A stretch of DNA of 64,000 nt from Fulvimarina pelagi HTCC2506 (GTDB lineage Bacteria; Pseudomonadota; Alphaproteobacteria; Rhizobiales; Rhizobiaceae): contig NZ_DS022272.1 in assembly GCF_000153705.1 (NCBI RefSeq), positions 1,495,839 through 1,559,838 of the forward strand, written 5' to 3'. Under the pieces are notes generated by a model. It saw nothing but the letters and a program-made list of their open reading frames with translations, was not told the DNA's origin and ran no database searches. Numbering within the stretch: position 1 is the first letter of the stretch; every line of letters begins with the position of its first letter. The translations under genes were made by a program, and so were the position numbers. Shown piece after piece: positions 27,976 through 38,961 of the stretch.

Positions 27976-29178
27976 ATGACCGAAGCCGCACGTCAAGACG
28001 CCGTCTCCTTGAGCCTTCGGGTCGTAGACGACATTTATGCGATCGACTTGGACAGCTGGGACAGGCTGGCGGAGAACGACGCGAACCTCGCCGACGCGGT
28101 GCGCGGGCCCTCCAACCCGTTCCTTTCCCACGCTTTCCTGTCCTCCTTGGAAGACTCTGGCTGCGTCGGTGAACGGACTGGGTGGATCCCGCAGCATCTC
28201 ATCCTTGAGGACAACCAAGGCGTGATCCGCGGCATCGCGCCGGCCTATGCCAAGACGCACAGCCAAGGCGAATACGTCTTCGACTACGGTTGGGCGGACG
28301 CATTCCAGCGCGCCGGTGGCCGGTACTATCCCAAGCTTCAGCTTTCCGTGCCCTTTACGCCTGCCGGCGGACCACGACTCCTCGTCGGCCACGGCGAAAA
28401 CGCGAACATCTTTCGCGCAGGGCTGATCCAGGGCATCGAAGCCTATTGCGACCAGACCAACGTCTCCTCGGCCCATGCGACCTTCCTCCGTGAGGAGGAC
28501 CGGACGGCTATGGAGAATGCCGACTGGCTGCATCGCACGGATCAGCAGTTCCATTTCTATAATCGCGGCTTCTCGACCTATCAGGACTTTCTCGACACCC
28601 TTGCCTCTCGCAAGCGCAAGGATTTGCGCAAGGAGCGCGCCAAGGCGGTGGAAAACGACATCGAGATTGTCTGGCTGACCGGCGCCGACCTGACCGAGGA
28701 TGCCTGGGACGGCTTCTACCGGTTCTACATGGACACCGGTTCGCGCAAATGGGGACGGCCCTATCTGAACCGGCGCTTCTTCTCGCTGGTGACCGAGCGT
28801 ATGGCGGATCGCACCCTGCTTGTCATGGCGAAACGCGAGGGCCGCTACATCGCCGGCGCGCTGAACTTCATCGGCGCCGACCGGCTCTACGGCCGAAACT
28901 GGGGTTGCATCGAGGACCACCCGTTCCTGCATTTCGAGGTCTGCTATCATCAGGCGATCGACTTTGCCATCGAACGCGGCCTGACCGTCGTCGAGGCTGG
29001 TGCGCAGGGCCAGCATAAGCTTGCCCGCGGCTACGAGCCCGTCACTACGCACTCGGCCCACTTCATCCGCCACTCCGGACTACGCGCCGCCATCGCTGAC
29101 TATCTCGAAGCCGAACGTGACGAGGTCGAGCACATGAACGAACTCCTCGGCGGGCATACGCCGTTCAGGAAGGGCTGA
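27976..29178 (+). CDS. FemAB/GNAT-like acyltransferase (DUF482, PF04339)
   Basis: A 400-residue protein of the family described as peptidoglycan-biosynthesis or FemAB-like. Two GNAT-type halves are suggested: the N-part has NPFLSHAFLSSLEDSGCVG and YVFDYGWADAFQRAGGRYYPKLQ, typical for PF04339; the C-part has RKRKDLRKERAKA and the long acyltransferase core ending EAGAQGQHKLARGYEP. The acceptor substrate is unknown. The ATG at 27976 is chosen over a TTG at 27931. It follows the GDPD gene by 57 bases on the same strand. Confidence 0.88.
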   Translation: MTEAARQDAVSLSLRVVDDIYAIDLDSWDRLAENDANLADAVRGPSNPFLSHAFLSSLEDSGCVGERTGWIPQHLILEDNQGVIRGIAPAYAKTHSQGEYVFDYGWADAFQRAGGRYYPKLQLSVPFTPAGGPRLLVGHGENANIFRAGLIQGIEAYCDQTNVSSAHATFLREEDRTAMENADWLHRTDQQFHFYNRGFSTYQDFLDTLASRKRKDLRKERAKAVENDIEIVWLTGADLTEDAWDGFYRFYMDTGSRKWGRPYLNRRFFSLVTERMADRTLLVMAKREGRYIAGALNFIGADRLYGRNWGCIEDHPFLHFEVCYHQAIDFAIERGLTVVEAGAQGQHKLARGYEPVTTHSAHFIRHSGLRAAIADYLEAERDEVEHMNELLGGHTPFRKG

Positions 29179-29288
29179 TGAAGCAGTTGGCTTAATCTCG
29201 TCCCGGAACGCCAATTTGCGCCAGGCTTCGTGGAAACCCGGACGCCTGCCGCTACACTCCTACCAGACCAACAGATCCGGGAGCTCCC

Positions 29289-29711
29289 ATGACTGCCTAT
29301 GACGACAGCAATATCTTCGCCCGGATGATGCGCGGCGAGATACCGGCGATCAAGGTTCACGAAGATGACGCCGCGATGGTCATCATGGACATCATGCCAG
29401 AATCGAAGGGTCATTGCCTGATCATTCCGAAAGCGCCGAGCCGCAACATCCTGGATGCGTCCGACGAGACGCTCGCCGTGACGATCCCGATTGTTGCGAA
29501 GATCGCGCGCGCGGCGAAGAAGGCGTTCAACGCCGATGGCGTGCAGGTGATTCAGTTCAATGAGGGAGCAGCCGGCCAGACCGTATATCACCTGCACTTC
29601 CACGTCATCCCGGTCTACGATGGCGTAGCTCGCAAGAAGCATGCAGCAGGCGAGGTCGACCAGGAAACGCTCAAATCCCACGCCGCAGCAATTAAGGGCG
29701 CGCTCGCGTAA
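29289..29711 (+). CDS. HIT family hydrolase (HinT-like)
   Basis: 140 residues of the histidine triad family, which hydrolyses nucleoside phosphoramidates such as AMP-lysine. The N-terminus NIFARMMRGEIPAIKVHED is typical, and the catalytic triad is YHLHFHVIP (H-x-H-x-H, about residues 97-105). It has an ATG with GGGAGCTCCC just before it. It is convergent with azlD, with two bases between the stops. Confidence 0.94.
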   Translation: MTAYDDSNIFARMMRGEIPAIKVHEDDAAMVIMDIMPESKGHCLIIPKAPSRNILDASDETLAVTIPIVAKIARAAKKAFNADGVQVIQFNEGAAGQTVYHLHFHVIPVYDGVARKKHAAGEVDQETLKSHAAAIKGALA

Positions 29712-29713
29712 TC

Positions 29714-30073
29714 TCAGACCAGGGCGAACCAACCCAGGATCACCAGTTCCGCTGAGAGGATCGCCGCCCAAAGCCGGTATTGCGACACGAGATAGACGGC
29801 AAAGGCGGTCGCCAACGCACCAGCACGGATCGAAAAGGGGATCTCGGCAAGCGATCCCGACGGATAGAACACCAATTGTCCGATCACCGCGGAGACGAGC
29901 GCCGTCGCGACGGTCCGCGAGATCGATGCGACCGGCGAAGTCTCGTCGAGCTTGCCGGACGAGACGACGCCGAGAAAGCGCCAGACGTAGGTCGGCAGTG
30001 CGCCGGCGAGAAGAATGAATGCGAAGGGCCACCAGTCCGCGGCGATCCCGTAATAGCTCAAGTCGCCGCTCAT
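29714..30073 (-). CDS. azlD: AzlD family branched-chain amino acid exporter, small subunit
   Basis: 119 residues with three to four membrane helices, the small partner of AzlC in the LIV-E exporters. Features are ALPTYVWRFLGVVSSG in the first loop and a chain of hydrophobic helices. Its start overlaps the azlC stop by 4 bases, which supports a two-subunit exporter. Confidence 0.9.
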   Translation of the reverse strand: MSGDLSYYGIAADWWPFAFILLAGALPTYVWRFLGVVSSGKLDETSPVASISRTVATALVSAVIGQLVFYPSGSLAEIPFSIRAGALATAFAVYLVSQYRLWAAILSAELVILGWFALV

Positions 30074-30843
30074 CGAAGGCGCCTCCCCTCGATGAGGCGA
30101 CCTGCGACATAGGCCGCCGCGCCTCCGCCAATCCCGGCAAAAAGAACCTCCAGGCCCGGCGCCAGAAGGTGCCCGAGCGGTAGCGCGGCCATTCCGGCAA
30201 AGAGCGCGATCCGTCCGGACAGCTCACGCGATGACCCGTAGAGCGAGCACAGGAAATAGGTCGGCGTCAGGAAGGCCAGCGCACCGGTCGCGAGCGCCGG
30301 CAGTTCGTCCATCAGGTTGAAGACGACCGCGACGAGAACGGTGTTGATCACGGTCAGCGGCACCGCGAATCCGGCGAAGAAGATGGTCCGGTATTCCCGC
30401 GGTACGTCCTTCAGCCGCTCCATGGCGAAGACCCAGCCGGTTACGGCGACGAAGTGCGACAGAAAGAGAAGCGATCCGGTGCCGGTCCTCGGACCTTTCA
30501 TTTCCGGCGACCAGGCGACGATCATCGGCATCAGGCGCACCGAGGAAAGGGTAACGGCGAAGGCCGTCGCGACCAGCGAAGTCCCGGCCGTGCTAGCACC
30601 TAGAATGATGATCTGGGCCGGCAGCGCCCATATAGTCGCCGTCATGAAGGCGGACTCCAGCCAGGTCACGCCGGCCTCTCGGCACAACCCCGCAAAGCCG
30701 AGGAAGGCGCCGAACAGGATGAAAGCCGGTGGCGTCAGGTGCCTCAGACCCTGCCTGAACCAGTAGATCCGTCGACTTGCAGCGGTTTCGCCTCGCGCTT
30801 CAACCGTCATCTCGCGCTCGTTCGAGCCGTCGGCCTCAGTCAC
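30070..30843 (-). CDS. azlC: AzlC family branched-chain amino acid permease
   Basis: 257 residues, about seven to eight hydrophobic helices. The AzlC features GAFLGFAGLCREAGVTW, the AQIIILG segment after the first helices and LSSVRLMPMIVAW are clear. With AzlD it is expected to export branched-chain amino acids or related compounds. It ends by a 4-base overlap with azlD. No Lrp-type regulator is next to it. Confidence 0.92.
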   Translation of the reverse strand: MTEADGSNEREMTVEARGETAASRRIYWFRQGLRHLTPPAFILFGAFLGFAGLCREAGVTWLESAFMTATIWALPAQIIILGASTAGTSLVATAFAVTLSSVRLMPMIVAWSPEMKGPRTGTGSLLFLSHFVAVTGWVFAMERLKDVPREYRTIFFAGFAVPLTVINTVLVAVVFNLMDELPALATGALAFLTPTYFLCSLYGSSRELSGRIALFAGMAALPLGHLLAPGLEVLFAGIGGGAAAYVAGRLIEGRRLR

Positions 30844-30884
30844 CCATTACCCCTCACTGCTCTTTCCGAGTGCGAGCATCCACG

Positions 30885-30914
30885 AAAAAGGGGCCGCCCT
30901 TCGGCAGCCCCTTT
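30885..30914 (-). terminator. Rho-independent terminator of clpA
   Basis: On the minus strand, AAGGGGCTGCC and GGCGGCCCCTT form a stem with a GAAG tetraloop, followed by TTTTTCGTGG. It is 27 bases past the clpA stop and separates clpSA from azlCD. Confidence 0.85.
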
Positions 30915-30940
30915 AGAAATTGCCTGAACGCGTACGAGGA

Positions 30941-33439
<2,499 letters not shown>

Positions 33440-33447
33440 GCTTCACC

Positions 33448-33774
33448 TCAATTCTTTTCCATCACGCATTGCAGCGGATGTTGATGCTGACGAGCGAAAT
33501 CCATCACCTGAGTAACCTTGGTCTCCGCGACCTCGTAGGTGAAAACACCGCATTCCCCGACACCGTGCCGATGCACGTGCAACATGATCTGCGTCGCAGC
33601 CTCGCGATCCTTCTGGAAGAACCTTTCCAAGACGTGGATCACGAACTCCATCGGAGTGTAATCGTCGTTCAGAAGCAGGACTCTGTAAAGGCTTGGCTTC
33701 TGTAATTTCGGTTTCGATCGCGTGATCACCGACGTTCCGGGGCCTCTCGTCTCCTCCTCGTCTTCGCCTTGCAT
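33448..33774 (-). CDS. clpS: ATP-dependent Clp protease adaptor ClpS
   Basis: N-degron adaptor that delivers N-end rule substrates to ClpA. The core has [17 protein letters not shown] with the Asn-Asp-Asp that binds the N-terminal residue, the VLERFFQKD helix and [20 protein letters not shown]. 108 residues from the ATG at 33774; the frame is open further upstream to 34017, and an ATG at 33836 (MRKSHKL) is an alternative. No good ribosome site marks either. It is directly upstream of clpA. Confidence 0.94.
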   Translation of the reverse strand: MQGEDEEETRGPGTSVITRSKPKLQKPSLYRVLLLNDDYTPMEFVIHVLERFFQKDREAATQIMLHVHRHGVGECGVFTYEVAETKVTQVMDFARQHQHPLQCVMEKN

Positions 33775-34120
33775 GACAAGCGGAAAAGGAGGCGCCGATT
33801 TTGGAGCGAGCGCAGTGAGTTTGTGCGATTTCCTCATCAGCACGTATGTATGCATTGGAACGCTCGTTTGAAGTCTGACGCGGCGCTCGGCCTTTCGGCC
33901 TAAGCACGACATAATGGCTATTTGAACGCAAGTGCGGTGCGTGGCCATAAGTGCGCGAAAACTGCTGATTTTCCAGGCAGCCGACACGTCTCCGGGACCG
34001 TGCGCCCACGCTGGCAAGACTGCCTACGGGTTCCCAACGGCTCATAGCCGTTTCGGCGCGCGCTTTCGACGCGCAGGCTCAAGTGGCTCTGCGACAGCGA
34101 CCTGAACGAAGAGTCACACA

Positions 34121-34150
34121 ACAAAAAAGCCCGGCGCGGACGCCGGGCTT
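34121..34150 (-). terminator. Rho-independent terminator of the phasin gene
   Basis: On the minus strand an AAGCCCGGCG / CGCCGGGCTT stem (10 base pairs) with a TCCG loop is followed by TTTTGTTG. It is 42 bases past the phasin stop and is the cleanest terminator of the window. Confidence 0.9.
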
Positions 34151-34191
34151 GTCTTACTATCGTTGGGCTGCGTTCGACGCAGCCAAAGCAA

Positions 34192-34602
34192 TCAGTTGGT
34201 CTTTGCGGAGTTAGACGCCTTTTCCGCGGTCGCTTCGGCTTTCTTGACCGTCTTCTCTGCGACGTCCTTGCTGGTCGCAACTGCGCTGCTCGCTGTTGCC
34301 TCGAGCGGCTTGTATGCTTCCTTGGCCGTATCCGAATAGATCTCGCCCATCTTAGTCGCCTGTGCGACGAAATCCTGATACGCGGACTTGGCGTATTCCG
34401 TCTGAAGCTCGAGCGTCTTATCGAATGTCTTTGCCTGCATCAGGCTTTCAAAGAATGACGCCTGATGCTCGTAGGAGCGCTTGGTAAAATCCGTGGTTTC
34501 CGCGGCCATCTGCTGGAAACCCTTGGTGAGGGCAGCAAAAGACTTGAGCGAGTTGTCCATTGCTTCCTTGGTCATCTTGGTGGCGTCGTCATACATGTTC
34601 AT
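34192..34602 (-). CDS. Phasin family protein
   Basis: 136 residues, mostly amphipathic helix with no membrane segment, typical of Phasin_2 proteins that coat polyhydroxyalkanoate granules. Visible features are SFAALTKGFQQMAAETTDF, the YEHQASFFESLMQAKT helix and an Ala/Lys/Thr-rich tail (EKTVKKAEATAEKASNSAKTN split by repeats). The gene stands alone with its own terminator and a TGC-rich dyad about 125 bases upstream. Phasin genes are often controlled by PhaR; that is inference here. Confidence 0.87.
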   Translation of the reverse strand: MNMYDDATKMTKEAMDNSLKSFAALTKGFQQMAAETTDFTKRSYEHQASFFESLMQAKTFDKTLELQTEYAKSAYQDFVAQATKMGEIYSDTAKEAYKPLEATASSAVATSKDVAEKTVKKAEATAEKASNSAKTN

Positions 34603-35056
34603 AGCGAGGAGCCCTTTCTTGGTGATAACAATGGGTCAGGCCCATCAATTCAAATCGGCAGCTTAGGAAAGCTTACGCGGAAACTTGTCGCTTCCGCTGC
34701 CTGCTTGACCAACAAGCTATGCTGCACTGCACAAAAACGCAAGGGGCCTACCCAAATTTTTCTGCCTTTGCGTTAGACAACGATAGGCAGCCGCCCGCCG
34801 CACCCGCTTCCGTCCATGCTCACCATCGCCTTCACTCGGCCAGTCGGGTTTTCTCGGCGCGCTTGGCAAGCATTGTGCAGGAAATCTGCTTCCAGGGATA
34901 CGCGCAATGGTCACGATGTCGGGAAGCTCTCAGCAACCATAAACGGATTGGTAAGCTCGAAATTCTAATCTCGCGCACAACAAGGGATCGTCCCGTCGTG
35001 CGGAATTGACAAATGTTTTCAACCCGCACGCCGAGGCCGTCCCGTCCATCGAGACC
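34603..35056. other. Divergent intergenic region of phasin and dacA-like genes
   Basis: 454 bases with no convincing gene. It must hold the promoters of the phasin gene (minus) and the carboxypeptidase gene (plus). The only clear structure is the TGCACTGCA dyad at 34723-34731. Short open frames on either strand lack ribosome sites and recognisable sequence. Confidence 0.6.
34723..34731. promoter_or_regulatory. TGCA-C-TGCA dyad upstream of phasin gene (possible PhaR-type site)
   Basis: A perfect 9-base dyad within GCTGCACTGCAC, 121 bases before the phasin ATG. PhaR repressors of PHA metabolism bind TGC-rich inverted repeats near phasin promoters; the match is suggestive only. Confidence 0.35.
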
Positions 35057-36535
35057 ATGGGTTTCCGCGTGAGAGTAATTCCGAGTATGCGTCAGGTGTG
35101 GGGCCGGGCCCGAATCGTCGGCATCGTAGCGCTTGGTGCGGCCGCCGTTCTTGCTATGCCAATGCAGGCAAATGCCAACGCGAAATATGCAGGTTTCGTG
35201 ATCGATGCCAATAACGGCAAGGTGCTCTATGAGGACCGAGCGGACGAATACCGTTATCCGGCGTCGCTCACGAAGATGATGACGCTCTATCTCACCTTCG
35301 ACGCGCTTTCGAAGAAGCGGATATCTCTCACCGACAAGATGCCTGTCTCCCGCTATGCGGCTGGCCGACCGCCCACGAAGATCGGCGTTCCTGCTGGTAA
35401 GACGCTCCAGGTCGAGGAAGCGATCTATTCACTGGTCACGAAATCGGCCAACGATGCATCCGTGACACTCGCCGAATATCTCGCCGGGTCCGAAAGCTCC
35501 TTCGCAGAGATGATGACGCGGACGGCGCACAAGCTCGGCATGACCAAGACGACCTACAAGAACGCGAACGGCCTCCCGGACAGCGGACAGCGCACCACGG
35601 CTCGCGACCAGGCCAAGCTCGGAATCGCGCTTCGGGAGCACTTCCCGCAGTACTACAAGTACTTCTCTACCCGTTCGTACAGCTTTCGCGGCCGGCGGCT
35701 CGGCAATCACAATCGGGTGCTGGGCCGCATGACAGGCGTCGACGGCATCAAGACAGGCTACATCAATGCCTCCGGGTTCAACCTCGTCTCCTCAATCAAG
35801 CGCGACGGCAAGAGCCTTGTCGCCGTCGTCATGGGCGGTCGCTCCGGCCGTTCTCGTGACAACCACATGGTCGACCTCCTGCAGCGCACCCTGCCAAAAG
35901 CGAGCCGCAGTGACACAGGTGCGTTGATCGCTGCTCGTCCGAACACTGACGCCGGCCTCACGGTGGCATCCGTCGGCGTATTGCCGAAGACCGGCCCGAT
36001 GCCGGATATGCGCCCGGCGCAGGTGCTTTCTGCCGATGAACGGATCGCTCTGGCCTACGAAACTTCGGCCGGCGAAGCAGGATCCCTGCCCCAACCTACC
36101 TCGCGACCGGTCCGCGGCCGCCAGGCACTCGCCAACGCTCTCGTCGGTGAGAATCGCTCCCAGAAGCTCCTGATCCCTGCCGCAAGTGCGGCGAACGCCC
36201 TCGCGGCGCCGGTTCCGAGCAACCGCGATATCGACCCGACCTATACCGGCTCGATTGGATCGCGCGCCGCGGCGCCGGCGTCACCGAATTCTGCTTGGGT
36301 CGTGCAGATCGCTGCCTCGCCGGACGTCGAGACCGCGACCGGGCTCTTGGCAGAGGCCAAGCGCAAGGTCGGATCCCCGCTGGCGTCGGCCCAGCCCTTC
36401 ACCGAACCGGTCAGCAAAGGAACGCAGACGCTCCACCGCGCCCGCTTCGCCGGCTTCGAGACGAAGGATTCCGCTTGGGACGCCTGTGCAGCCCTGAAGC
36501 GCGCCGACTACGCCTGCTACGCGGTCGCCCGCTGA
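35057..36535 (+). CDS. D-alanyl-D-alanine carboxypeptidase (DacA/DacF type) with C-terminal SPOR domain
   Basis: A serine-type penicillin-binding protein that trims the last D-Ala from peptidoglycan stems. Signal peptide followed by KYAGFVIDANNGKVLYED, then the three catalytic motifs: SLTK (about residue 70), SAN (KSANDAS) and KTG (GIKTGYINASG). A Pro/Ala-rich linker (about 290-410) leads to a SPOR domain at the end (WVVQIAASPDVETATGLL ... AGFETKDSAWDAC), which binds denuded septal glycan. The frame is open to a TTG at 35006; ATGs at 35057 and 35087 are both possible starts. Length 492 residues. Confidence 0.93.
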   Translation: MGFRVRVIPSMRQVWGRARIVGIVALGAAAVLAMPMQANANAKYAGFVIDANNGKVLYEDRADEYRYPASLTKMMTLYLTFDALSKKRISLTDKMPVSRYAAGRPPTKIGVPAGKTLQVEEAIYSLVTKSANDASVTLAEYLAGSESSFAEMMTRTAHKLGMTKTTYKNANGLPDSGQRTTARDQAKLGIALREHFPQYYKYFSTRSYSFRGRRLGNHNRVLGRMTGVDGIKTGYINASGFNLVSSIKRDGKSLVAVVMGGRSGRSRDNHMVDLLQRTLPKASRSDTGALIAARPNTDAGLTVASVGVLPKTGPMPDMRPAQVLSADERIALAYETSAGEAGSLPQPTSRPVRGRQALANALVGENRSQKLLIPAASAANALAAPVPSNRDIDPTYTGSIGSRAAAPASPNSAWVVQIAASPDVETATGLLAEAKRKVGSPLASAQPFTEPVSKGTQTLHRARFAGFETKDSAWDACAALKRADYACYAVAR

Positions 36536-36631
36536 CGGCAATCTGCGATTAGTCCCAAAGGCGTGAGACCGATGGTCCCGCGCTTTCTTTCCCAACCGCC
36601 CCGGTTCCTGCTTTCGGAAGGGATTTCATTC

Positions 36632-36877
36632 ATGTCGCTCGAACAGATCAGCGCCCTCACCGGCCAGCCGCGCTCCAGCAATGTTCAGCCCTTTGGCGAA
36701 CTCCGCGATATGCGGTCGCTTCGCTCGCGGCTCAATCCAAAGGAGCTGGTCGATCTTCTCCTGTCCCACGGCGCTCGGGCATGGCGAGCTTCCCAGCCGG
36801 TCTCGCGATCACGGCTCAAGGTGACCGGCATCGAAGGGCGGAGCGCAGTCCGCATCTCCTTCGGCCGCACGACTTGA
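36632..36877 (+). CDS. Small hypothetical protein (81 residues)
   Basis: An ATG at 36632, with GGAAGGG about 11 bases upstream, opens 81 codons. The product is basic (many Arg) with a helical-looking centre (LRSRLNPKELVDLLLSHGARAWRA) and no membrane segment or signal. A hairpin with AGAAC/GTTCT and GGGCGC/GCGCCC arms follows 42 bases after the stop. I do not recognise the family. The spacing to the hairpin and the ribosome site favour a real gene. Confidence 0.5.
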   Translation: MSLEQISALTGQPRSSNVQPFGELRDMRSLRSRLNPKELVDLLLSHGARAWRASQPVSRSRLKVTGIEGRSAVRISFGRTT

Positions 36878-36918
36878 TAGGGTCGTCCACCTGACAAGAT
36901 TCGGCTTCGACTTGAAGC

Positions 36919-36954
36919 AGAACGCGGGCGCTCCTCTGGGCGCCCGTTCTCTTT
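36919..36954 (+). terminator. Hairpin between the small gene and DUF1489 gene
   Basis: AGAAC + GGGCGC pairs with GCGCCC + GTTCT around an 8-base loop, with a two-base bulge, followed by CTTTGG. It lies between convergent genes and could serve both strands. Confidence 0.55.
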
Positions 36955-36980
36955 GGCGGGATGGTCGCGTTGGGAAGACC

Positions 36981-37403
36981 CTAAAAGATGCCGAGATCGT
37001 TGAGTTCGTCGCGCATCTCGGAAGGAAGCCCGTCGTCTTCCGAGCCGAAAGGGGCATCCGGCGGCGCTTCTTCCGACCGGAGGTAACGCCAGCCCTGGAA
37101 CGGACGCTTCGGACGACGTTCGGTCCGCGCGAGCACCGGATCGAGCAGAAAGCGGCAACGCGAGATCCCGCTGTCGTCCGTGAAGGGAACGATATCGAGA
37201 AGCAGCTGCCGCGCCAGAATCTGGCCCTTGATCACCCAGTAGATCGAGCCCCCGTCGAGGAGCTCGTTTTGTCGTTTGGGAACCATGCGCGTCTGGTGCC
37301 AGGTATGATCCGTGCCGGCACTCTGCATGCGTCGTGCGACAAAGTCTTCGAGACTTTCGACCGACTCCGAACCAACGCTAAGCTTAAGGAGGTGAAGCGC
37401 CAC
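36981..37403 (-). CDS. DUF1489 family protein
   Basis: 140 residues starting MALHLLKLSVGSESVESL, the hallmark of DUF1489, a family found in alphaproteobacteria. Other features are HQTRMVPKRQNELLDGG, SIYWVIKGQILARQ and LVRTERRPKRPFQGWRYL-type C-terminal sequence (here ARTERRPKRPFQGWRYL). Function unknown; the several conserved Trp, Arg and Lys suggest binding of a nucleic acid or nucleotide, but this is a guess. It lies downstream of the 43-residue ORF on the same strand. Confidence 0.85.
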   Translation of the reverse strand: MALHLLKLSVGSESVESLEDFVARRMQSAGTDHTWHQTRMVPKRQNELLDGGSIYWVIKGQILARQLLLDIVPFTDDSGISRCRFLLDPVLARTERRPKRPFQGWRYLRSEEAPPDAPFGSEDDGLPSEMRDELNDLGIF

Positions 37404-37523
37404 TAAGGGACCCGCAGCCTTTTAGAGCGGGTTTCGAATGTCGAATGGTAGGAAGTCAAAACTCTTCGTTCGAAGCAGTCCGCGACTTGCCCAGTCGCGA
37501 AGCGTACGCTTCCAGTTCTTCGT

Positions 37524-37655
37524 TCAGCCAGCGGCGACAGCCACGGCGACAGGCTCACCACCCGCGAAGAGAAAACCGAGTGCGAGAAACGCTGCGAACA
37601 CGGCAACCGTCCAAACGGTCACACCCCAGCGCGAGGTATTAACGCTATCGTCCAT
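37524..37655 (-). CDS. 43-residue single-span membrane protein
   Basis: An open frame from the ATG at 37655 to the TGA at 37524, too short for usual gene calls. The product starts with a polar MDDSVNTSRWG, then one hydrophobic helix of about 20 residues (VTVWTVAVFAAFLALGFLF) and a short Gly/Ala/Val tail. Codons are GC-rich at third positions, as in neighbours. A perfect CtrA-type box lies 73 bases upstream (37728-37742). A weak GGA precedes the start by 6 bases. It is upstream of the DUF1489 gene by 120 bases on the same strand. Confidence 0.55.
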   Translation of the reverse strand: MDDSVNTSRWGVTVWTVAVFAAFLALGFLFAGGEPVAVAVAAG

Positions 37656-37727
37656 GAGTCCAGAAACCCCAGAAATTCTACCCCCAACCGGCGATCTACG
37701 TTTCCCCGCGCAGATCCGGCGAAGCCG

Positions 37728-37742
37728 TTAATTAGACGTTAA
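37728..37742. promoter_or_regulatory. CtrA-type binding box (TTAA-N7-TTAA)
   Basis: TTAA TTAGACG TTAA, an exact match to the gapped consensus of the cell-cycle response regulator CtrA in alphaproteobacteria. Distance is 73 bases to the ATG of the 43-residue ORF (minus) and 223 bases to the DUF599 gene (plus). Confidence 0.6.
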
Positions 37743-37833
37743 TCCAGAGTGCTGCAAGAGCCTCAGGTTTGCGTGTCGCTAGAATCTAGGCGCAAGACCT
37801 TACCTCACTCTTGTGCGGCCGGCCTTCCCGGAA

Positions 37834-37841
37834 TTAACCAT
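37834..37841. promoter_or_regulatory. TTAACCAT motif (CtrA half-site type)
   Basis: The 8-base TTAACCAT form of the CtrA motif, 124 bases before the DUF599 gene start. The 11 bases TTAACCATGTT here are identical to those at the podJ CtrA box (58148-58158). Confidence 0.5.
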
Positions 37842-37964
37842 GTTTGTCAATTGGTTGCAGCCAGAAGCCTTGCGCATACCCGCTATGCAAGTCGCAAGAT
37901 CCGGCAGTGAAGCCTCGGCGTTTTCCGCCTAGCCGTCACCTTCCTGCATCGCTATTCAGGAACG

Positions 37965-38672
37965 ATGTTTCCCGACTGGACCGACATCGCGGCGCTAGCC
38001 GTCTACCTCGCCATCTGGATCGGCTACAACTGGATCACCGACGCGATGGCGCGATCTGGAAGGAGCCTTTCCTCGCTGATGAACCGCGAGCGCGCCCGCT
38101 GGATCCGCACCGCCCTTTCCCGCGATCTGAGGATGATCGATACGGCCGTACTCTCCTCGCTTCAGCAGGGAACCGGTTTCTTCGCCTCCGCCTGCATCTT
38201 CGCAATCGGTGGCTGCTTTGCGCTGCTGGGATCTGCCGAGGTGATATCCGAGATCTCGGCCGACATCTCCATTGCGGGAACCGCAGACAGGGTGCTGGTC
38301 GAGATCAAGCTTCTCGGCCTCGTCGTGATCTTCGCCTACGGCTTCTTCAAGTTCGCCTGGTCCTATCGGCTGTTCAATTACTGCGCGATCCTGATCGGGG
38401 CGCTCCCCATGCGTTCCGACGCCGAGACCGAGCCCGAAGTCGCAAAGGACGCGCTCGACAGAGCCGTCGCCATGAACGTCGTCGCCGGTCACAATTTCAA
38501 TGCCGGACTGCGGGCCATCTTCTTCGCACTGGCCTATCTCGGTTGGTTCCTCGGCCCCTACGTGCTTATCGCATCGACCGTGTTCGTCGTCGCCATTATC
38601 GCCAACCGGCAATTCCGGTCGCCTGCGGTCAAGGCGCTGCGCGATTTCAGTAGCCAGAAGCCGAACGAATGA
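37965..38672 (+). CDS. DUF599 family membrane protein
   Basis: 235 residues with four to five hydrophobic segments (near 8-25, 68-90, 110-130, 178-210). The family pattern is clear: WIGYNWITDA near the start, MNRERARWIRTALSRDLRMIDTA as the first loop, and the FAWSYRLFNYCAILIGA segment. Function unknown; the family is widespread in Proteobacteria. It overlaps the DUF3253 gene by 4 bases (ATGA). Confidence 0.88.
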   Translation: MFPDWTDIAALAVYLAIWIGYNWITDAMARSGRSLSSLMNRERARWIRTALSRDLRMIDTAVLSSLQQGTGFFASACIFAIGGCFALLGSAEVISEISADISIAGTADRVLVEIKLLGLVVIFAYGFFKFAWSYRLFNYCAILIGALPMRSDAETEPEVAKDALDRAVAMNVVAGHNFNAGLRAIFFALAYLGWFLGPYVLIASTVFVVAIIANRQFRSPAVKALRDFSSQKPNE

Positions 38673-38953
38673 GCGACGCGACACAGGCCGATATTACGCA
38701 GACGATCCTCGAACTTTGCGCCGAGCGCGGTACGAAGAAGACTGCTTGCCCAACCGAAGTCGCCCGCCTGCTGGCTGGTTCGAACGAGGCAGATTGGCGC
38801 AAGCTGATGCCCGCGATCCGGCAAGAGGCGATCAGGCTCGCCAAGGCAGACCGAATCGTCATCAAGCGGAAGGGCAAGCCGGTCGATCCGGACGACTTCA
38901 AGGGCATCTACCGCCTGGCGATTGCCCGAATGGAAGCGAAGGACGGCGGATAA
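38669..38953 (+). CDS. DUF3253 family protein
   Basis: 94 residues, all soluble, with a winged-helix look: ILELCAERGTKKTACPTEVARLLAG as the first helices, ADWRKLMPAIRQEAIRLAKADRIVIKRKGKPVDP as the recognition-type part. DUF3253 occurs as a small stand-alone protein in many alphaproteobacteria, often called an S-adenosyl- or DNA-binding protein without proof. It is coupled to the DUF599 gene by ATGA and is convergent with the YdcF gene. Confidence 0.85.
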   Translation: MSDATQADITQTILELCAERGTKKTACPTEVARLLAGSNEADWRKLMPAIRQEAIRLAKADRIVIKRKGKPVDPDDFKGIYRLAIARMEAKDGG

Positions 38954-38961
38954 AGGATCCG

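Larger units (their letters stand above)
37656..37964. other. 309-base intergenic region with CtrA-type motifs
   Basis: Between the 43-residue ORF (minus) and the DUF599 gene (plus). It holds a TTAA-N7-TTAA box at 37728-37742 and TTAACCAT at 37834-37841. No other gene is visible; the AT-rich character of 37640-37860 fits a divergent promoter region. Confidence 0.7.

Noticed and set aside
27967-30227. Two long minus-strand frames of about 370 codons
   Set aside because: Antisense to the FemAB-like and HIT genes or spanning unrelated sense genes; no motifs.
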